NCBI GenBank assembly: GCA_035570275.1 | Contig: DATMNI010000403.1 | Span: 1-24,548, forward strand | Length of the DNA stretch: 24,548 nucleotides | Direction: 5' to 3' | Source of the DNA: DATMNI01 sp035570275 | GTDB lineage: Bacteria; Acidobacteriota; Terriglobia; Bryobacterales; Bryobacteraceae | In this document: positions 6,963 through 14,188 of the stretch, piece after piece | How positions within the stretch are numbered: the stretch's first letter is position 1 | Layout of the letters: each line of letters opens with the position of its first letter | Position numbers and translations under genes: made by a program | Notes under the pieces: generated by a model | Databases searched by the model: none | What the model was told of the DNA's origin: nothing | The model's input: only the letters and a program-made list of their open reading frames with translations

Positions 6963-8116
6963 GCTACCGGCGCTTGCGGGCCGTTTTCGTCAAGGAACTC
7001 CACCACATCACGCGCGATGCGCGCAGCCTGGGGATGGCACTGGCGGTTCCCGTGATGATGCTATTGCTGTACGGCTACGCGCTGAGCCTGGATGTGGACC
7101 GCATCCCGACGCTGATTTACGATGAGGACGGCACGGCGGCCAGCCGCGAACTGGTCCACCAGTTTCAGGGATCGCGCTTCTTCGAGATTCGCGGGTTGGT
7201 AGACGGTTACGCCGCGATCGAAAAGGGAATCGACACGAACCGGATTTTAATGGGCGTGGTGATTCCGCGGGACTATTCACAGAACGTGGGCGCGGGGCGC
7301 GAGGCGCCGGTGCAGCTTCTGCTGGATGGCAGCGATTCCAACACGGCATCCATCGTGTTGGGCTACGCCGAGAGCGTCGTGCGGAACTACTCGCTGCGGC
7401 TGCGGCAGAACATGCAGAACCGGCGCGGCGGCGAGCGTGCTGGCGGCCGTGATGGCGAGCGCGGGGGAGCGCCCGTGGATGCGCGCCTGCGCGTCTGGTA
7501 CAACAGCTCGCTGGAATCCAAGAACTACGTGGTGCCGGGGCTGATCGCTGTGATCTTGCAGATCATCGCGGCGCTGCTGACGTCGCTGACCATCGCGCGC
7601 GAGTGGGAGATGGGCACCATGGAGCAACTGCTTTCCACGCCGCTGCGGCCGGCTGAAATGGTGTTGGGTAAGATGCTGGCTTACTTTGTGGTGGGGGTGG
7701 CGGACGCGTTGATGGCGGTGCTGGTGGGCGTTTTCGTGTTCACGGTGCCACTGCGCGGAAGCCTGCCGCTGCTGGCGGTTTCGATCTGCGTCTACCTGGT
7801 GGGCGTGTTGTTCTGGGGCGTCTTCGTTTCCGCGGTAGCCAAGACACAACTGGCCGCCTACCAATTGGGCTTGCTGAGCTCGTTTCTGCCCGCGTTTTTG
7901 CTGTCGGGGTTCGTGTACTCCATTGAGACCATGCCTCCGGTCATCCAGGCGATCACCTACATCGTGCCTTCGCGGTATGTGGTGACCATCCTGAAGGGCG
8001 TATTCCTCAAAGGCGTGGGGATCGGTGTTTTGTGGGGCGAATTGGGATTTCTGGCGCTGTACGCCGCCATCATTTTTGTTTGGGCAACGCGCAAGGTGAA
8101 TCAGAAGCTGGCGTGA
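6959..8116 (+). CDS. ABC-2 type permease (YbhS-like)
   Basis: Inner-membrane permease, 385 aa. One N-terminal membrane segment (LGMALAVPVMMLLLYGYALS) is followed by an extracytoplasmic domain of about 150 residues containing LLDGSDSNTAS and VWYNSSLESKNYVVPG, then about five membrane segments. The loop EWEMGTMEQLLSTPLRPAE after the second segment is the ABC-2 coupling motif, and PSRYVVTILKGVFLKGVG lies before the last segment. This is the ABC2_membrane_3 layout. It is coupled to the ATPase gene upstream by an ATGA overlap and to the second permease downstream. Confidence 0.92.
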   Translation: MSYRRLRAVFVKELHHITRDARSLGMALAVPVMMLLLYGYALSLDVDRIPTLIYDEDGTAASRELVHQFQGSRFFEIRGLVDGYAAIEKGIDTNRILMGVVIPRDYSQNVGAGREAPVQLLLDGSDSNTASIVLGYAESVVRNYSLRLRQNMQNRRGGERAGGRDGERGGAPVDARLRVWYNSSLESKNYVVPGLIAVILQIIAALLTSLTIAREWEMGTMEQLLSTPLRPAEMVLGKMLAYFVVGVADALMAVLVGVFVFTVPLRGSLPLLAVSICVYLVGVLFWGVFVSAVAKTQLAAYQLGLLSSFLPAFLLSGFVYSIETMPPVIQAITYIVPSRYVVTILKGVFLKGVGIGVLWGELGFLALYAAIIFVWATRKVNQKLA

Positions 8117-9273
8117 AATCTATGTGGGAACGGGTTTGGGTGATTATACGCAAGGAACTGCTGCAGACGCTGCGCGAGCCGCGCATGCGCGTGATTCTAT
8201 TCCTGCCGCCGGTAATCCAGTTGCTGATATTCGGCTTTGCGGTGAACCTTGACGTGGACCACGCGCGTATCGCATGGATGGACATGGACCGTTCGCCCCT
8301 TAGCCGGGACCTGCGCGCGCGGTTCGAAGGCTCGGGCCGCTTCGACGTGGTGTCGGCGCCGCGCAATGAAGAGGATGTGCAGCAGACGCTGGACCGCGGC
8401 CTGGCCCAGGCGGTGGTTCGGGTGCTGCCGGGCTTCGAGCGCGATGTGCGGCGGGGTCGCGCGACCGAGATCCAGGTGCTGTTGGACGGCACCAATTCGA
8501 ACACGGCGTCGCTGATCTCGGCCTATGCGGGGGAGATCATCGCGGAATTCTCGGGCGATGCGACGGCGGGCCAGCAGAACGTACGGGTGTTGACGCGGAG
8601 CCCGAATTCGCCGGTGGCGGTGACGTTCCCTGGCGTAAAGCCGGACACGCGCGTCTGGTTCAATCCCGATCTGCGCAGCCGCAACTATTTCGTGCCGGGC
8701 GTAGTAGCCAACATCATCATGACGGTGACCCTGATGCTGACGGCGCTGGCGATTGTCCGGGAGAAAGAGATCGGCACCATGGAGCAGTTGATGGTGACGC
8801 CCATCCGCCCGATCGAATTGATGCTCGGCAAGACGCTGCCATTCGCCGCGGTAGGCTTGCTGGACGTGGTGCTGGTGACCTCGGTAGCGCTGCTGGTGTT
8901 CCACATCCCATTCCGGGGCAGCGTGCTGCTGCTGTTATTCTGCTCCACTTTGTTCCTGATGACGTCGCTGGGCGCTGGGTTGTTCCTTTCGACCATTTCG
9001 CAGACGCAGCAACAGGCCATGATGATGAACTTTTTCTTTTCGACACCGGCCTTCATGCTGAGCGGCTTCGCGTTTCCCATCCGAAATATGCCGGTGGTGG
9101 TGCAATACCTGACTTACTTGAATCCGCTGCGATACTTCATGGAGATTGTGCGCGGGATCTTTCTGAAGGGCGTTGGGATTTCGGTGTTGTGGCCGCAGAT
9201 GGTGGCGATGGCGGTGTATGGAGTGGCGGTGTTGGGGCTGAGCGCGGCGCGGTTTAGGAAGAAGCTGGATTGA
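8113..9273 (+). CDS. ABC-2 type permease (YbhR-like)
   Basis: Second permease of the exporter, 386 aa, a paralogue of the gene before it: N-terminal membrane segment, extracytoplasmic domain with LLDGTNSNTAS and VWFNPDLRSRNYFVPG, coupling loop REKEIGTMEQLMVTPIRPIE, then about five membrane segments ending in NPLRYFMEIVRGIFLKGVG. I chose GTG at 8113, which gives a GTGA overlap like the other junctions; ATG at 8122 is the alternative and differs by three residues. The two permeases likely form the heterodimeric membrane core. Last gene of the operon. Confidence 0.91.
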   Translation: MKSMWERVWVIIRKELLQTLREPRMRVILFLPPVIQLLIFGFAVNLDVDHARIAWMDMDRSPLSRDLRARFEGSGRFDVVSAPRNEEDVQQTLDRGLAQAVVRVLPGFERDVRRGRATEIQVLLDGTNSNTASLISAYAGEIIAEFSGDATAGQQNVRVLTRSPNSPVAVTFPGVKPDTRVWFNPDLRSRNYFVPGVVANIIMTVTLMLTALAIVREKEIGTMEQLMVTPIRPIELMLGKTLPFAAVGLLDVVLVTSVALLVFHIPFRGSVLLLLFCSTLFLMTSLGAGLFLSTISQTQQQAMMMNFFFSTPAFMLSGFAFPIRNMPVVVQYLTYLNPLRYFMEIVRGIFLKGVGISVLWPQMVAMAVYGVAVLGLSAARFRKKLD

Positions 9274-9278
9274 AAGGA

Positions 9279-9383
9279 AGCTATCAGCGATCAGCGTTCA
9301 GCGATCAGCTAAGCCCAATCCGCGCGCGCGCGTTTCAAGCTGACGGCTGAAAGCTGAGAGCTGAGAGCTGAAAGCTGAAAGCT
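9279..9383. repeat. Inverted heptamer arrays with a CG run between
   Basis: Left arm 9279-9310: four 7-base units ending TCAGC (TATCAGC, GATCAGC, GTTCAGC, GATCAGC). Right arm 9338-9383: six units in the opposite sense starting GCTGA (GCTGACG, GCTGAAA, GCTGAGA and so on). Between them CGCGCGCGCGCG occupies 9321-9332. The arms are roughly complementary and could form a long imperfect stem. This fills the gap between the exporter operon and the TA block. A related three-unit cluster lies at 10856-10879. Confidence 0.85.
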
Positions 9384-9395
9384 ACTCAAAGAGAG

Positions 9396-9716
9396 ATGGC
9401 GAGGTCTGCCGAATACGTGGAACGGCGCAATGGTGGCTATTACGTCAAGGGGACGCGCGTGTCCTTGGACTCGATCGCGTACTCATTTAAGGACGGCGAG
9501 TCGCCGGAAACCATCCGCCAGAGCTTTCCTTCCCTGACACTGGAGCAGGTGTATGGCGCGGTCACATTCTGCTTGGGACATCAAGCGGACGTTGACGCGA
9601 ACATCCGGAAAGGCGAAGAGGAACTGGAGCGTTCCGTTCCTCCCCTGAGCCAGAGCCGCCCGGATCTCTACGACCGGTTGCAGAAGGCTCGCGAGTCCCT
9701 GGCCAAGCCGCGGTGA
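9396..9716 (+). CDS. DUF433 protein, antitoxin partner
   Basis: 106-aa DUF433 protein with the family layout: beta-rich N-terminus (EYVERRNGGYYVKGTRVSLDSIAYSF), then a winged-helix-like part with the pattern GESPETIRQSFPSLTLEQVYGA. DUF433 genes are commonly found directly before DUF5615 PIN-like genes and are thought to act as antitoxins and DNA-binding regulators. Here the next gene is DUF5615 with a GTGA overlap. GAGAG at 9391-9395 lies directly before the ATG, too close to be an ideal ribosome binding site, so translation may be modest. The ORF is intact, unlike its partner. Confidence 0.85.
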   Translation: MARSAEYVERRNGGYYVKGTRVSLDSIAYSFKDGESPETIRQSFPSLTLEQVYGAVTFCLGHQADVDANIRKGEEELERSVPPLSQSRPDLYDRLQKARESLAKPR

Positions 9717-10071
9717 GCATTCGGTTCCAGGCCGACAACGATCTCAAGAGGACTATGGTCGATGCAACGCTGCGCCGGGAGCCCAGCGTCGATTTTCAGA
9801 CCGCCGAGGCTGCCGGATTGGATAATCTGGATGACGAATTGGCGTTGCGCCGCGCATCGGAGCAGGATCGGATTCCGGTTAGCCACGATAAGCGCACGAT
9901 GCCGGTGCGACTGGTGCAATTCGTGGATGCGGTAGCGATCGTCCAGGTGGTGTTCTGGTTGTCATTCCCCAGCATGCGCCGGTTCGGATCGTCGCGGAGA
10001 CCCTGGTCTTCATTTGGGCGGACAATCGGCCCGGCGAATGGGTGAATCTGGTGACAAAGATCCCGTTTTGA
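9713..10071 (+). pseudogene. DUF5615 PIN-like toxin, frameshifted
   Basis: Begins with GTG 9713, overlapping the DUF433 stop. Frame 1 encodes the DUF5615 N-terminal part MSIRFQADNDLKRTMVDATL through SHDKRTMPVRLVQFVD, including the conserved early Asp and the SHDKRTM motif. From about 9932 the family sequence continues in another frame as GSDRPGGVLVVIPQHAPVR, then WADNRPGEWVNLVTKIPF, ending at TGA 10069-10071. One missing base near 9930-9934 explains the break. In its own frame the first part runs on with unrelated sequence to 10045. No slippery heptamer is visible, so programmed frameshifting is unlikely. Confidence 0.82.
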
Positions 10072-10103
10072 CGCCCTCGGAAAGTTCGTACAACTACTGC
10101 GTG

Positions 10104-10134
10104 TTGCATATTCTAGCGGGACTTGTGCTATCAT
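10104..10134 (+). promoter_or_regulatory. Promoter of the Phd/PIN pair
   Basis: Extended -10 TGCTATCAT (10126-10134) with a weak -35 TTGCAT (10104-10109) 19 bases upstream. Start of transcription is expected near 10140, giving a leader of about 20 bases to the ATG at 10160 and including GAGG at 10147-10150. Confidence 0.5.
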
Positions 10135-10159
10135 TGTGTACGCAATGAGGCAACAATCC

Positions 10160-10429
10160 ATGGCGCCCACCAAAGTCGGTATTCGAGAGTTTCGCGAGAA
10201 CCTGTCCAGCTACCTGGAATCGGAGACGCCGGTCGCCATCACGAGGCACGGCGCGACCATCGGCATCTTTGTCCCGACGAAACCCAAGCCGAGCCAGGCT
10301 GACGTGGAGGCCCTTCGCGTCGCCGGTGAGAAAATGCAGGAACTGATCGCCGCGGCCGGAACGACCGACGTAGAACTCCTGGAGGACTTCAAGAAAGTGC
10401 GGCGCGAAAGGCGAATGCAGAAGGGGTGA
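10160..10429 (+). CDS. Phd/YefM-type antitoxin
   Basis: Antitoxin of 89 aa. The N-terminal half is the Phd fold (TKVGIREFRENLSSYLE, then PVAITRHGATIGIFVPT), which dimerises and binds operator DNA. The C-terminal half is helical and would wrap the toxin. The ATG at 10160 is chosen because GAGG (10147-10150) stands nine bases before it and homology begins there; ATG at 10145 and GTG at 10136 are in frame but would be near-leaderless. Its stop overlaps the PIN gene start (GTGA). Confidence 0.88.
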   Translation: MAPTKVGIREFRENLSSYLESETPVAITRHGATIGIFVPTKPKPSQADVEALRVAGEKMQELIAAAGTTDVELLEDFKKVRRERRMQKG

Positions 10430-10851
10430 CCGTGCTTGTGCTCGACGCGAACATCTTGGTAAGCGCTGTGCTGGGTTCGCGGGTACTCTTCCTGCTTCGC
10501 AAGTACGCCGGGCACGTGGAGTTCCTGGCGCCCGATACCGCCTTCCAGGAAGCACGCGAGCACATCCCGTTAATTCTGGAGCGGCGCAGAGTGCCGGTAG
10601 CTCCTGCGATGGCGGCGTTGGATCTTGTGGCCGTGTTGGTGCAGACAGTCGAACCTGAAACCTACACGCGCTTTGAAGCCCTCGCCCGCCGGCGAATCGA
10701 TCGCCGGGACGAAGACGATTGGCCCATCTTGGCGTCGGCGCTCGCACTGGGTTGCCCCATTTGGACCGAAGACACCGACTTCTTCGGCTGCGGCGTGGCC
10801 ACCTGGACGACCGACCGCGTCGAGTTGTATTTGGAAAAGGCTGCGTGCTGA
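10426..10851 (+). CDS. PIN-domain toxin (VapC-like), intact
   Basis: 141-aa PIN-domain ribonuclease. Acidic residues sit at the expected places: Asp7 in VLVLDANILVSAVLG, the Glu of FQEAREH, the Asp pair in RRDEDDWPILASAL and the Asp cluster in WTEDTDFF. It starts with GTG inside the antitoxin stop, so translation is coupled and the antitoxin is made first. This is the only TA cassette in the window whose toxin reads as complete. Confidence 0.9.
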   Translation: MTVLVLDANILVSAVLGSRVLFLLRKYAGHVEFLAPDTAFQEAREHIPLILERRRVPVAPAMAALDLVAVLVQTVEPETYTRFEALARRRIDRRDEDDWPILASALALGCPIWTEDTDFFGCGVATWTTDRVELYLEKAAC

Positions 10852-10879
10852 TTTGGCTGAGAGCTGATCGCCGATAGCT
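10847..10879. repeat. Heptamer repeat cluster after the PIN gene
   Basis: GCTGATT, then GCTGAGA, GCTGATC and GCCGATA in 7-base steps up to 10879. The motif is the same GCTGA heptamer seen at 9338-9383. The first unit contains the PIN stop codon TGA (10849-10851). It occupies the 30-base gap between two convergent genes. Confidence 0.75.
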
Positions 10880-10881
10880 GC

Positions 10882-11700
10882 TCAAAACGCCCGCAGCAGT
10901 TGGTCAAGCCCGTCTGGCGCGGCGGTGAGAGTCACATGCACGGTGCGGTCTTCGCGGCTGATCTGGATGGCACGTAGCAGCGCCGCGAAGCCAGGCTGGC
11001 GCGCGTTGGCCGCTGCCGTCAGCGTGAGGATTGCCCGCAAGCTCTGTTCGAATTCGCGGGCGTCGCCGGCGGTGAGGCAGCGTGCCGTGAGTTCCAAATC
11101 GAGACTGTCCCGCAACCCGATGGCGATAGTTGTCTGCGATGTGGCGTGGAGCAGGCGATTGATGTTGGCGGCGTTGCCACCAAGCGGCAGCGTCACGCCG
11201 CCGCGAATCACGATCCAGATCGGCCTGGCGCCGGCCGCCAGTTTGGCAGGCTCCATGAGTTCCGGCGCACCAGTTTTTCCGGTGCGGTGTTGTGACGCGG
11301 CCGCGCGAACCAGATCGGGCGTGCCGGCAAGGGCGAGGTTCGGGGCCAGCAGCGTGGCGCCGGCGGGCGGTTCGCGGAATAGGCCGCGTGTGATGGCGAG
11401 CAGGTCGCGGCCATCGAAAACGAAAATCGCGTACTCGGCTTGGCGAAGCGGTTCGGTGAGCGCCAGCACCGCCGGAGGGAGTTTCGGATAGATCGGCGCC
11501 GATCGGATGGCAGCCAAGTTCAAGCCGGCGACCAGGACGGCGCTGGCTGGAATGCAGGAGGTCATGGCGGGGTCGAGGACCGGTATGGAATCACGGCAGG
11601 CGGCGGTGAGAAGCGCGAGGGCGCAGAGGATGGTTGCGCGGGTGCTTAAACGTTCTCGGAATTTGCGAAGCTCGGCGGCCAGCGGCGCGGCAGTTGTCAA
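10882..11700 (-). CDS. Putative lipoprotein of unknown function
   Basis: Envelope protein of about 272 aa. A lipoprotein signal is visible: basic RKFRERLSTR, hydrophobic ATILCALALL and lipobox LTAAC, with the Cys followed by Arg-Asp-Ser. The mature part alternates beta-like stretches (AEYAIFVFDGRDLLAITRG) with Ala/Leu-rich helices and contains no motif I recognise. The TTG at 11700 is the likely start, since the reading frame further upstream runs through a palindromic repeat and into the opposite-strand kinase gene. No Shine-Dalgarno sequence is clear. It is transcribed divergently from the kinase and convergently with the PIN gene. Confidence 0.7.
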   Translation of the reverse strand: MTTAAPLAAELRKFRERLSTRATILCALALLTAACRDSIPVLDPAMTSCIPASAVLVAGLNLAAIRSAPIYPKLPPAVLALTEPLRQAEYAIFVFDGRDLLAITRGLFREPPAGATLLAPNLALAGTPDLVRAAASQHRTGKTGAPELMEPAKLAAGARPIWIVIRGGVTLPLGGNAANINRLLHATSQTTIAIGLRDSLDLELTARCLTAGDAREFEQSLRAILTLTAAANARQPGFAALLRAIQISREDRTVHVTLTAAPDGLDQLLRAF

Positions 11701-11711
11701 TCGCCGGGGGA

Positions 11712-11730
11712 GGCGGGTTGCCAACCCGCC
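11712..11730. repeat. Palindrome GGCGGGTT/AACCCGCC
   Basis: Perfect 8-bp arms (11712-11719 and 11723-11730) with a 3-base loop, in the gap between the divergent lipoprotein and kinase genes. No T-run follows. It looks like another dispersed intergenic palindrome. Confidence 0.8.
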
Positions 11731-11803
11731 GGACTCAGAGGGTACCCCTGGCAATCTGCCCCCCAAAGGACGAGCGAGAGTCACTGTGTCATGATAAGCT
11801 TCC

Positions 11804-12937
11804 GTGCCCATTGCATGCCTGCTCGTCGCGGACGACCTTACAGGAGCTTGCGACGCGGCGGTGCACTTCGCCATCCGCGGTCTCCGTCCGGCGACCGTTC
11901 TGGTGGCACGCGGAACCAAAACCCCCGGGGCACGCGTGCTGGCGGTCAGCACGGAGAGCCGCGATATGCCACCGGCGGAAATCCACCGCGCCGTGGCCGC
12001 TGCGGCGGCGGAGTTTCCAGTCGATGACGCGGCTTGTGTCTTCAAAAAGATCGATTCGACCTTGCGGGGCAACACCGGTCTGGAAATTGCCGCTGCCTTG
12101 GAATCGTTCCATTGCGATGCGGCGATCGTGTGTCCGGCGTTTCCCACCATGCACCGGGTGGTGGAGGGTGGATTTCTTAGGGTGACGAACGCGCCGGAGT
12201 TCGCGGCCGTCGATGTTGCCGGCCGCCTTCAGCTTCAAGCGGGGCATGCCTGTGCGCACACCCGGCCGGACGGCATTCGGGCGATCCTTTCGGCAGGCGC
12301 CCGCTTCGTGTCCGTGGATGCGAACTGCGACGACGACCTGGATTGCATCGCCGCGGCCATTTTTCCGATGGGCCGGCGGATTTTGTGGGCGGGGTCCGCG
12401 GGCCTGGCCTCGGCACTGGCACGCCGCCTGGGCGCCCCTGACCCCAACCCCCCGGCCCCCGAGTGCGCCCCACCGCCGGAGCCCGCACGAACCGGCGCCG
12501 CGCTGTTCTGCATCGGATCGGATCACAGCGTGACGGTCGCCCAACAGCGCTCGCTGCTGGCCGAAAGACCTTCCGTGCTCCTCCATCCCCACACCGCCAC
12601 GCGGGAACTTATTGGCGACGCGCTGGCCGGGGGCCAACACGTGATCCTGCGGATTCCGCGCGGCCTGGTCCCGGCGGAACAGGTGAGCGAATTAATCAGC
12701 GGCGTGCGTGCCGCGGCCCTGGTGCTCTCGGGCGGAGACACGGCATCGCTGGTCTGCCGGGCGGCCGGGGTGCAGAGTATCGAGCTGTGTGGTGAAATCG
12801 TTCCTGGGGTTCCGCGAGGCATTCTCCGCGGCGGAGAGTTCGACGGGATCCCGGTCGCGACCAAGTCCGGCGGTTTCGGCAATCGCGACGCCCTGATTCA
12901 AGCAGCGGATTATTTTCATGCCCGAACCGACTACTGA
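11804..12937 (+). CDS. Four-carbon acid-sugar kinase (DUF1537, DtnK/DenK-like)
   Basis: ATP-dependent kinase for four-carbon sugar acids such as D-threonate or D-erythronate, 377 aa. N-terminal domain motifs: ADDLTGACDAA (9-19), VSTESRDMP and KKIDSTLRGN (81-90), which hold the sugar-acid site. C-terminal nucleotide domain motifs: GSDHSVT, LVLSGGDTASLVCRAAGV, GVPRGIL and ATKSGGFGN. The family biochemistry is established (DUF1537 kinases working with PdxA2-like dehydrogenases); the exact substrate here is not readable. GTG 11804 starts right where homology begins. The 3' end overlaps the PdxA-like gene by 20 bases, so the two form one unit. Confidence 0.9.
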   Translation: MPIACLLVADDLTGACDAAVHFAIRGLRPATVLVARGTKTPGARVLAVSTESRDMPPAEIHRAVAAAAAEFPVDDAACVFKKIDSTLRGNTGLEIAAALESFHCDAAIVCPAFPTMHRVVEGGFLRVTNAPEFAAVDVAGRLQLQAGHACAHTRPDGIRAILSAGARFVSVDANCDDDLDCIAAAIFPMGRRILWAGSAGLASALARRLGAPDPNPPAPECAPPPEPARTGAALFCIGSDHSVTVAQQRSLLAERPSVLLHPHTATRELIGDALAGGQHVILRIPRGLVPAEQVSELISGVRAAALVLSGGDTASLVCRAAGVQSIELCGEIVPGVPRGILRGGEFDGIPVATKSGGFGNRDALIQAADYFHARTDY

Positions 12938-13907
12938 GAACCGGCCTACGATTGAGAACCGGCCAACGATTGCTTTGACCATGGGCGATCCGGCCGGGAT
13001 CGGCCCCGAAATCGTGCTGCAGGCCGTGGCCGACCCGCAACTGGCGGCCCTGGCGCGCTGGATCGTGGTGGGGGATGCCGCCGTGCTGGAAATGGCCCAG
13101 CGGATCACCGGTGTCAGCCTCCAGGCTCCACTTCGCGACCCGCGGGCGCTGGCTGGAATTGCAGAGTTTTCGTTCGGCCGGCTGGATGCGCGCTGTGGCG
13201 TGGCGGCGGTGGAGTATGTACGGATGGCGACGGAGATGTGTCTGGGCGGCGAGGCCGAAGCCATGGTGACGGCACCGGTGAATAAGGAAGCGGTCACCCT
13301 CTCCGGCCGCCCGTTCTCCGGGCATACCGAGTACATTGCGGAACTCTGCGGCGCCACCGAATCCCGCATGCTGCTCTGCAGCGAACGCCTATCCACCATC
13401 CACGTGACCACGCACGTGGCGTTGCGGGCGGCCTGCGAAATGAGCACCGCGCGCATCCTGCGAACCATCGAGCTGGGGTGGGGCGCCATGAAGTTGCTGG
13501 GCATGAAGCAGCCCCGCATCGCGGTGTGCGGCCTGAACCCCCACGCCGGCGAGCATGGGCTTTTCGGCGAGGAGGACCAGCGATTCATACTACCGGCCGT
13601 CGAAGCCGCGCGCGCCAAGGGCATTCCTTGCAGCGGGCCGCACGCTCCGGACACGGTTTTCCTGCAGGCCGCACGCGGCGACTATGATCTGGTGGTCGCG
13701 ATGTACCACGATCAGGGCCATATTCCGATGAAGCTGATCGACTTCGAAGGAACGGTGAACATCTCGCTGGGCATTCCGATCATCCGCACCTCCGTCGACC
13801 ATGGGACGGCGTTCGACATCGCCGGAAAGAACCGGGCCGACGCGCGGAGCATGAAGCAGGCCATGCGCGTCGCTGCCAAAATGGCCGCGACGCGCCGTAA
13901 CGAGTGA
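12918..13907 (+). CDS. PdxA-family 4-phosphate dehydrogenase (PdxA2-like)
   Basis: NAD-dependent dehydrogenase/decarboxylase, 329 aa. It has the PdxA nucleotide and substrate motifs ALTMGDPAGIGPEI, TAPVNKEA and GHTEYIAEL, and three metal-binding His positions in HVTTHVALR, MYHDQGHIPMK and RTSVDHGTAFDIAG. PdxA acts in pyridoxal phosphate synthesis, but paralogues (PdxA2) next to DUF1537 kinases oxidise 4-phospho-threonate or -erythronate to dihydroxyacetone phosphate. The overlap with the kinase gene favours that catabolic role. The N-terminus contains a duplicated ENRPTI caused by an 18-bp tandem repeat just before the conserved part. Confidence 0.9.
   Translation: MPEPTTENRPTIENRPTIALTMGDPAGIGPEIVLQAVADPQLAALARWIVVGDAAVLEMAQRITGVSLQAPLRDPRALAGIAEFSFGRLDARCGVAAVEYVRMATEMCLGGEAEAMVTAPVNKEAVTLSGRPFSGHTEYIAELCGATESRMLLCSERLSTIHVTTHVALRAACEMSTARILRTIELGWGAMKLLGMKQPRIAVCGLNPHAGEHGLFGEEDQRFILPAVEAARAKGIPCSGPHAPDTVFLQAARGDYDLVVAMYHDQGHIPMKLIDFEGTVNISLGIPIIRTSVDHGTAFDIAGKNRADARSMKQAMRVAAKMAATRRNE
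12936..12971 (+). repeat. 18-bp tandem duplication across the kinase stop
   Basis: GAGAACCGGCCTACGATT (12936-12953) followed by GAGAACCGGCCAACGATT (12954-12971), one mismatch. The first unit supplies the last two bases of the kinase TGA (12935-12937). In the dehydrogenase frame it adds six residues to the N-terminus. Confidence 0.9.
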
Positions 13908-13974
13908 CCCGTGTTTGGTCGCGTATGGCGGCTGGCGGGCCTCTTGGCTGTCTGGACCGCTCGCTAAGTCGGTC

Positions 13975-14005
13975 GTTTCAGAAATACGCCGACGTATCGG
14001 GAAAC
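13975..14005. repeat. Imperfect palindrome GTTTC...ATAC...GTAT...GAAAC, copy 1
   Basis: GTTTC (13975-13979) pairs with GAAAC (14001-14005), and ATAC (13984-13987) with GTAT (13994-13997), around a central GCCGAC. A second copy of the same plan lies at 14149-14182. Confidence 0.7.
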
Positions 14006-14011
14006 CGCTTG

Positions 14012-14049
14012 CTAACGCGCGCGGCTCCGACCAGAGCCGCGACCGTTAG
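14012..14049. repeat. Long GC-rich stem-loop repeat
   Basis: CTAACG (14012-14017) and CGCGGCTC (14020-14027) pair with GAGCCGCG (14034-14041) and CGTTAG (14044-14049), with a 2-base internal mismatch and a 6-base loop. A further compact palindrome, GGCCCGC-G-GCGGGCC, follows at 14062-14076. Neither has a T-run. Gene-free region 13908-14188 otherwise shows no convincing ORF. Confidence 0.75.
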
Positions 14050-14148
14050 GGAGTGCCCCAAGGCCCGCGGCGGGCCACCAAAGGTAATGAGGGCGCGGCG
14101 AGCGGGTCGCGTAGAATCAGTAATTTGGCCTGCGTCTTCAACGGAGCG

Positions 14149-14182
14149 GTTTCGTCGAAATACGCGACTGTATTTATGAAAC
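14149..14182. repeat. Imperfect palindrome GTTTC...AAATAC...GTATTT...GAAAC, copy 2
   Basis: GTTTC (14149-14153) with GAAAC (14178-14182) and AAATAC (14158-14163) with GTATTT (14170-14175). It lies six bases past the stop of the minus-strand phosphoesterase and may act as a transcription end for that gene. Confidence 0.7.
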
Positions 14183-14188
14183 GGTGTA

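Noticed and set aside
9279..9383. Possible CRISPR array
   Set aside because: Units are only 7 bases, contiguous and degenerate, without spacers or cas genes.
9713..10045. Programmed frameshift in the DUF5615 gene
   Set aside because: No slippery heptamer or downstream structure is evident near 9925-9940; a simple one-base deletion is the easier explanation.
11701..12150. N-terminal extension of the lipoprotein frame to 12150
   Set aside because: The added part overlaps the conserved start of the kinase gene on the other strand and would bury the lipoprotein signal.
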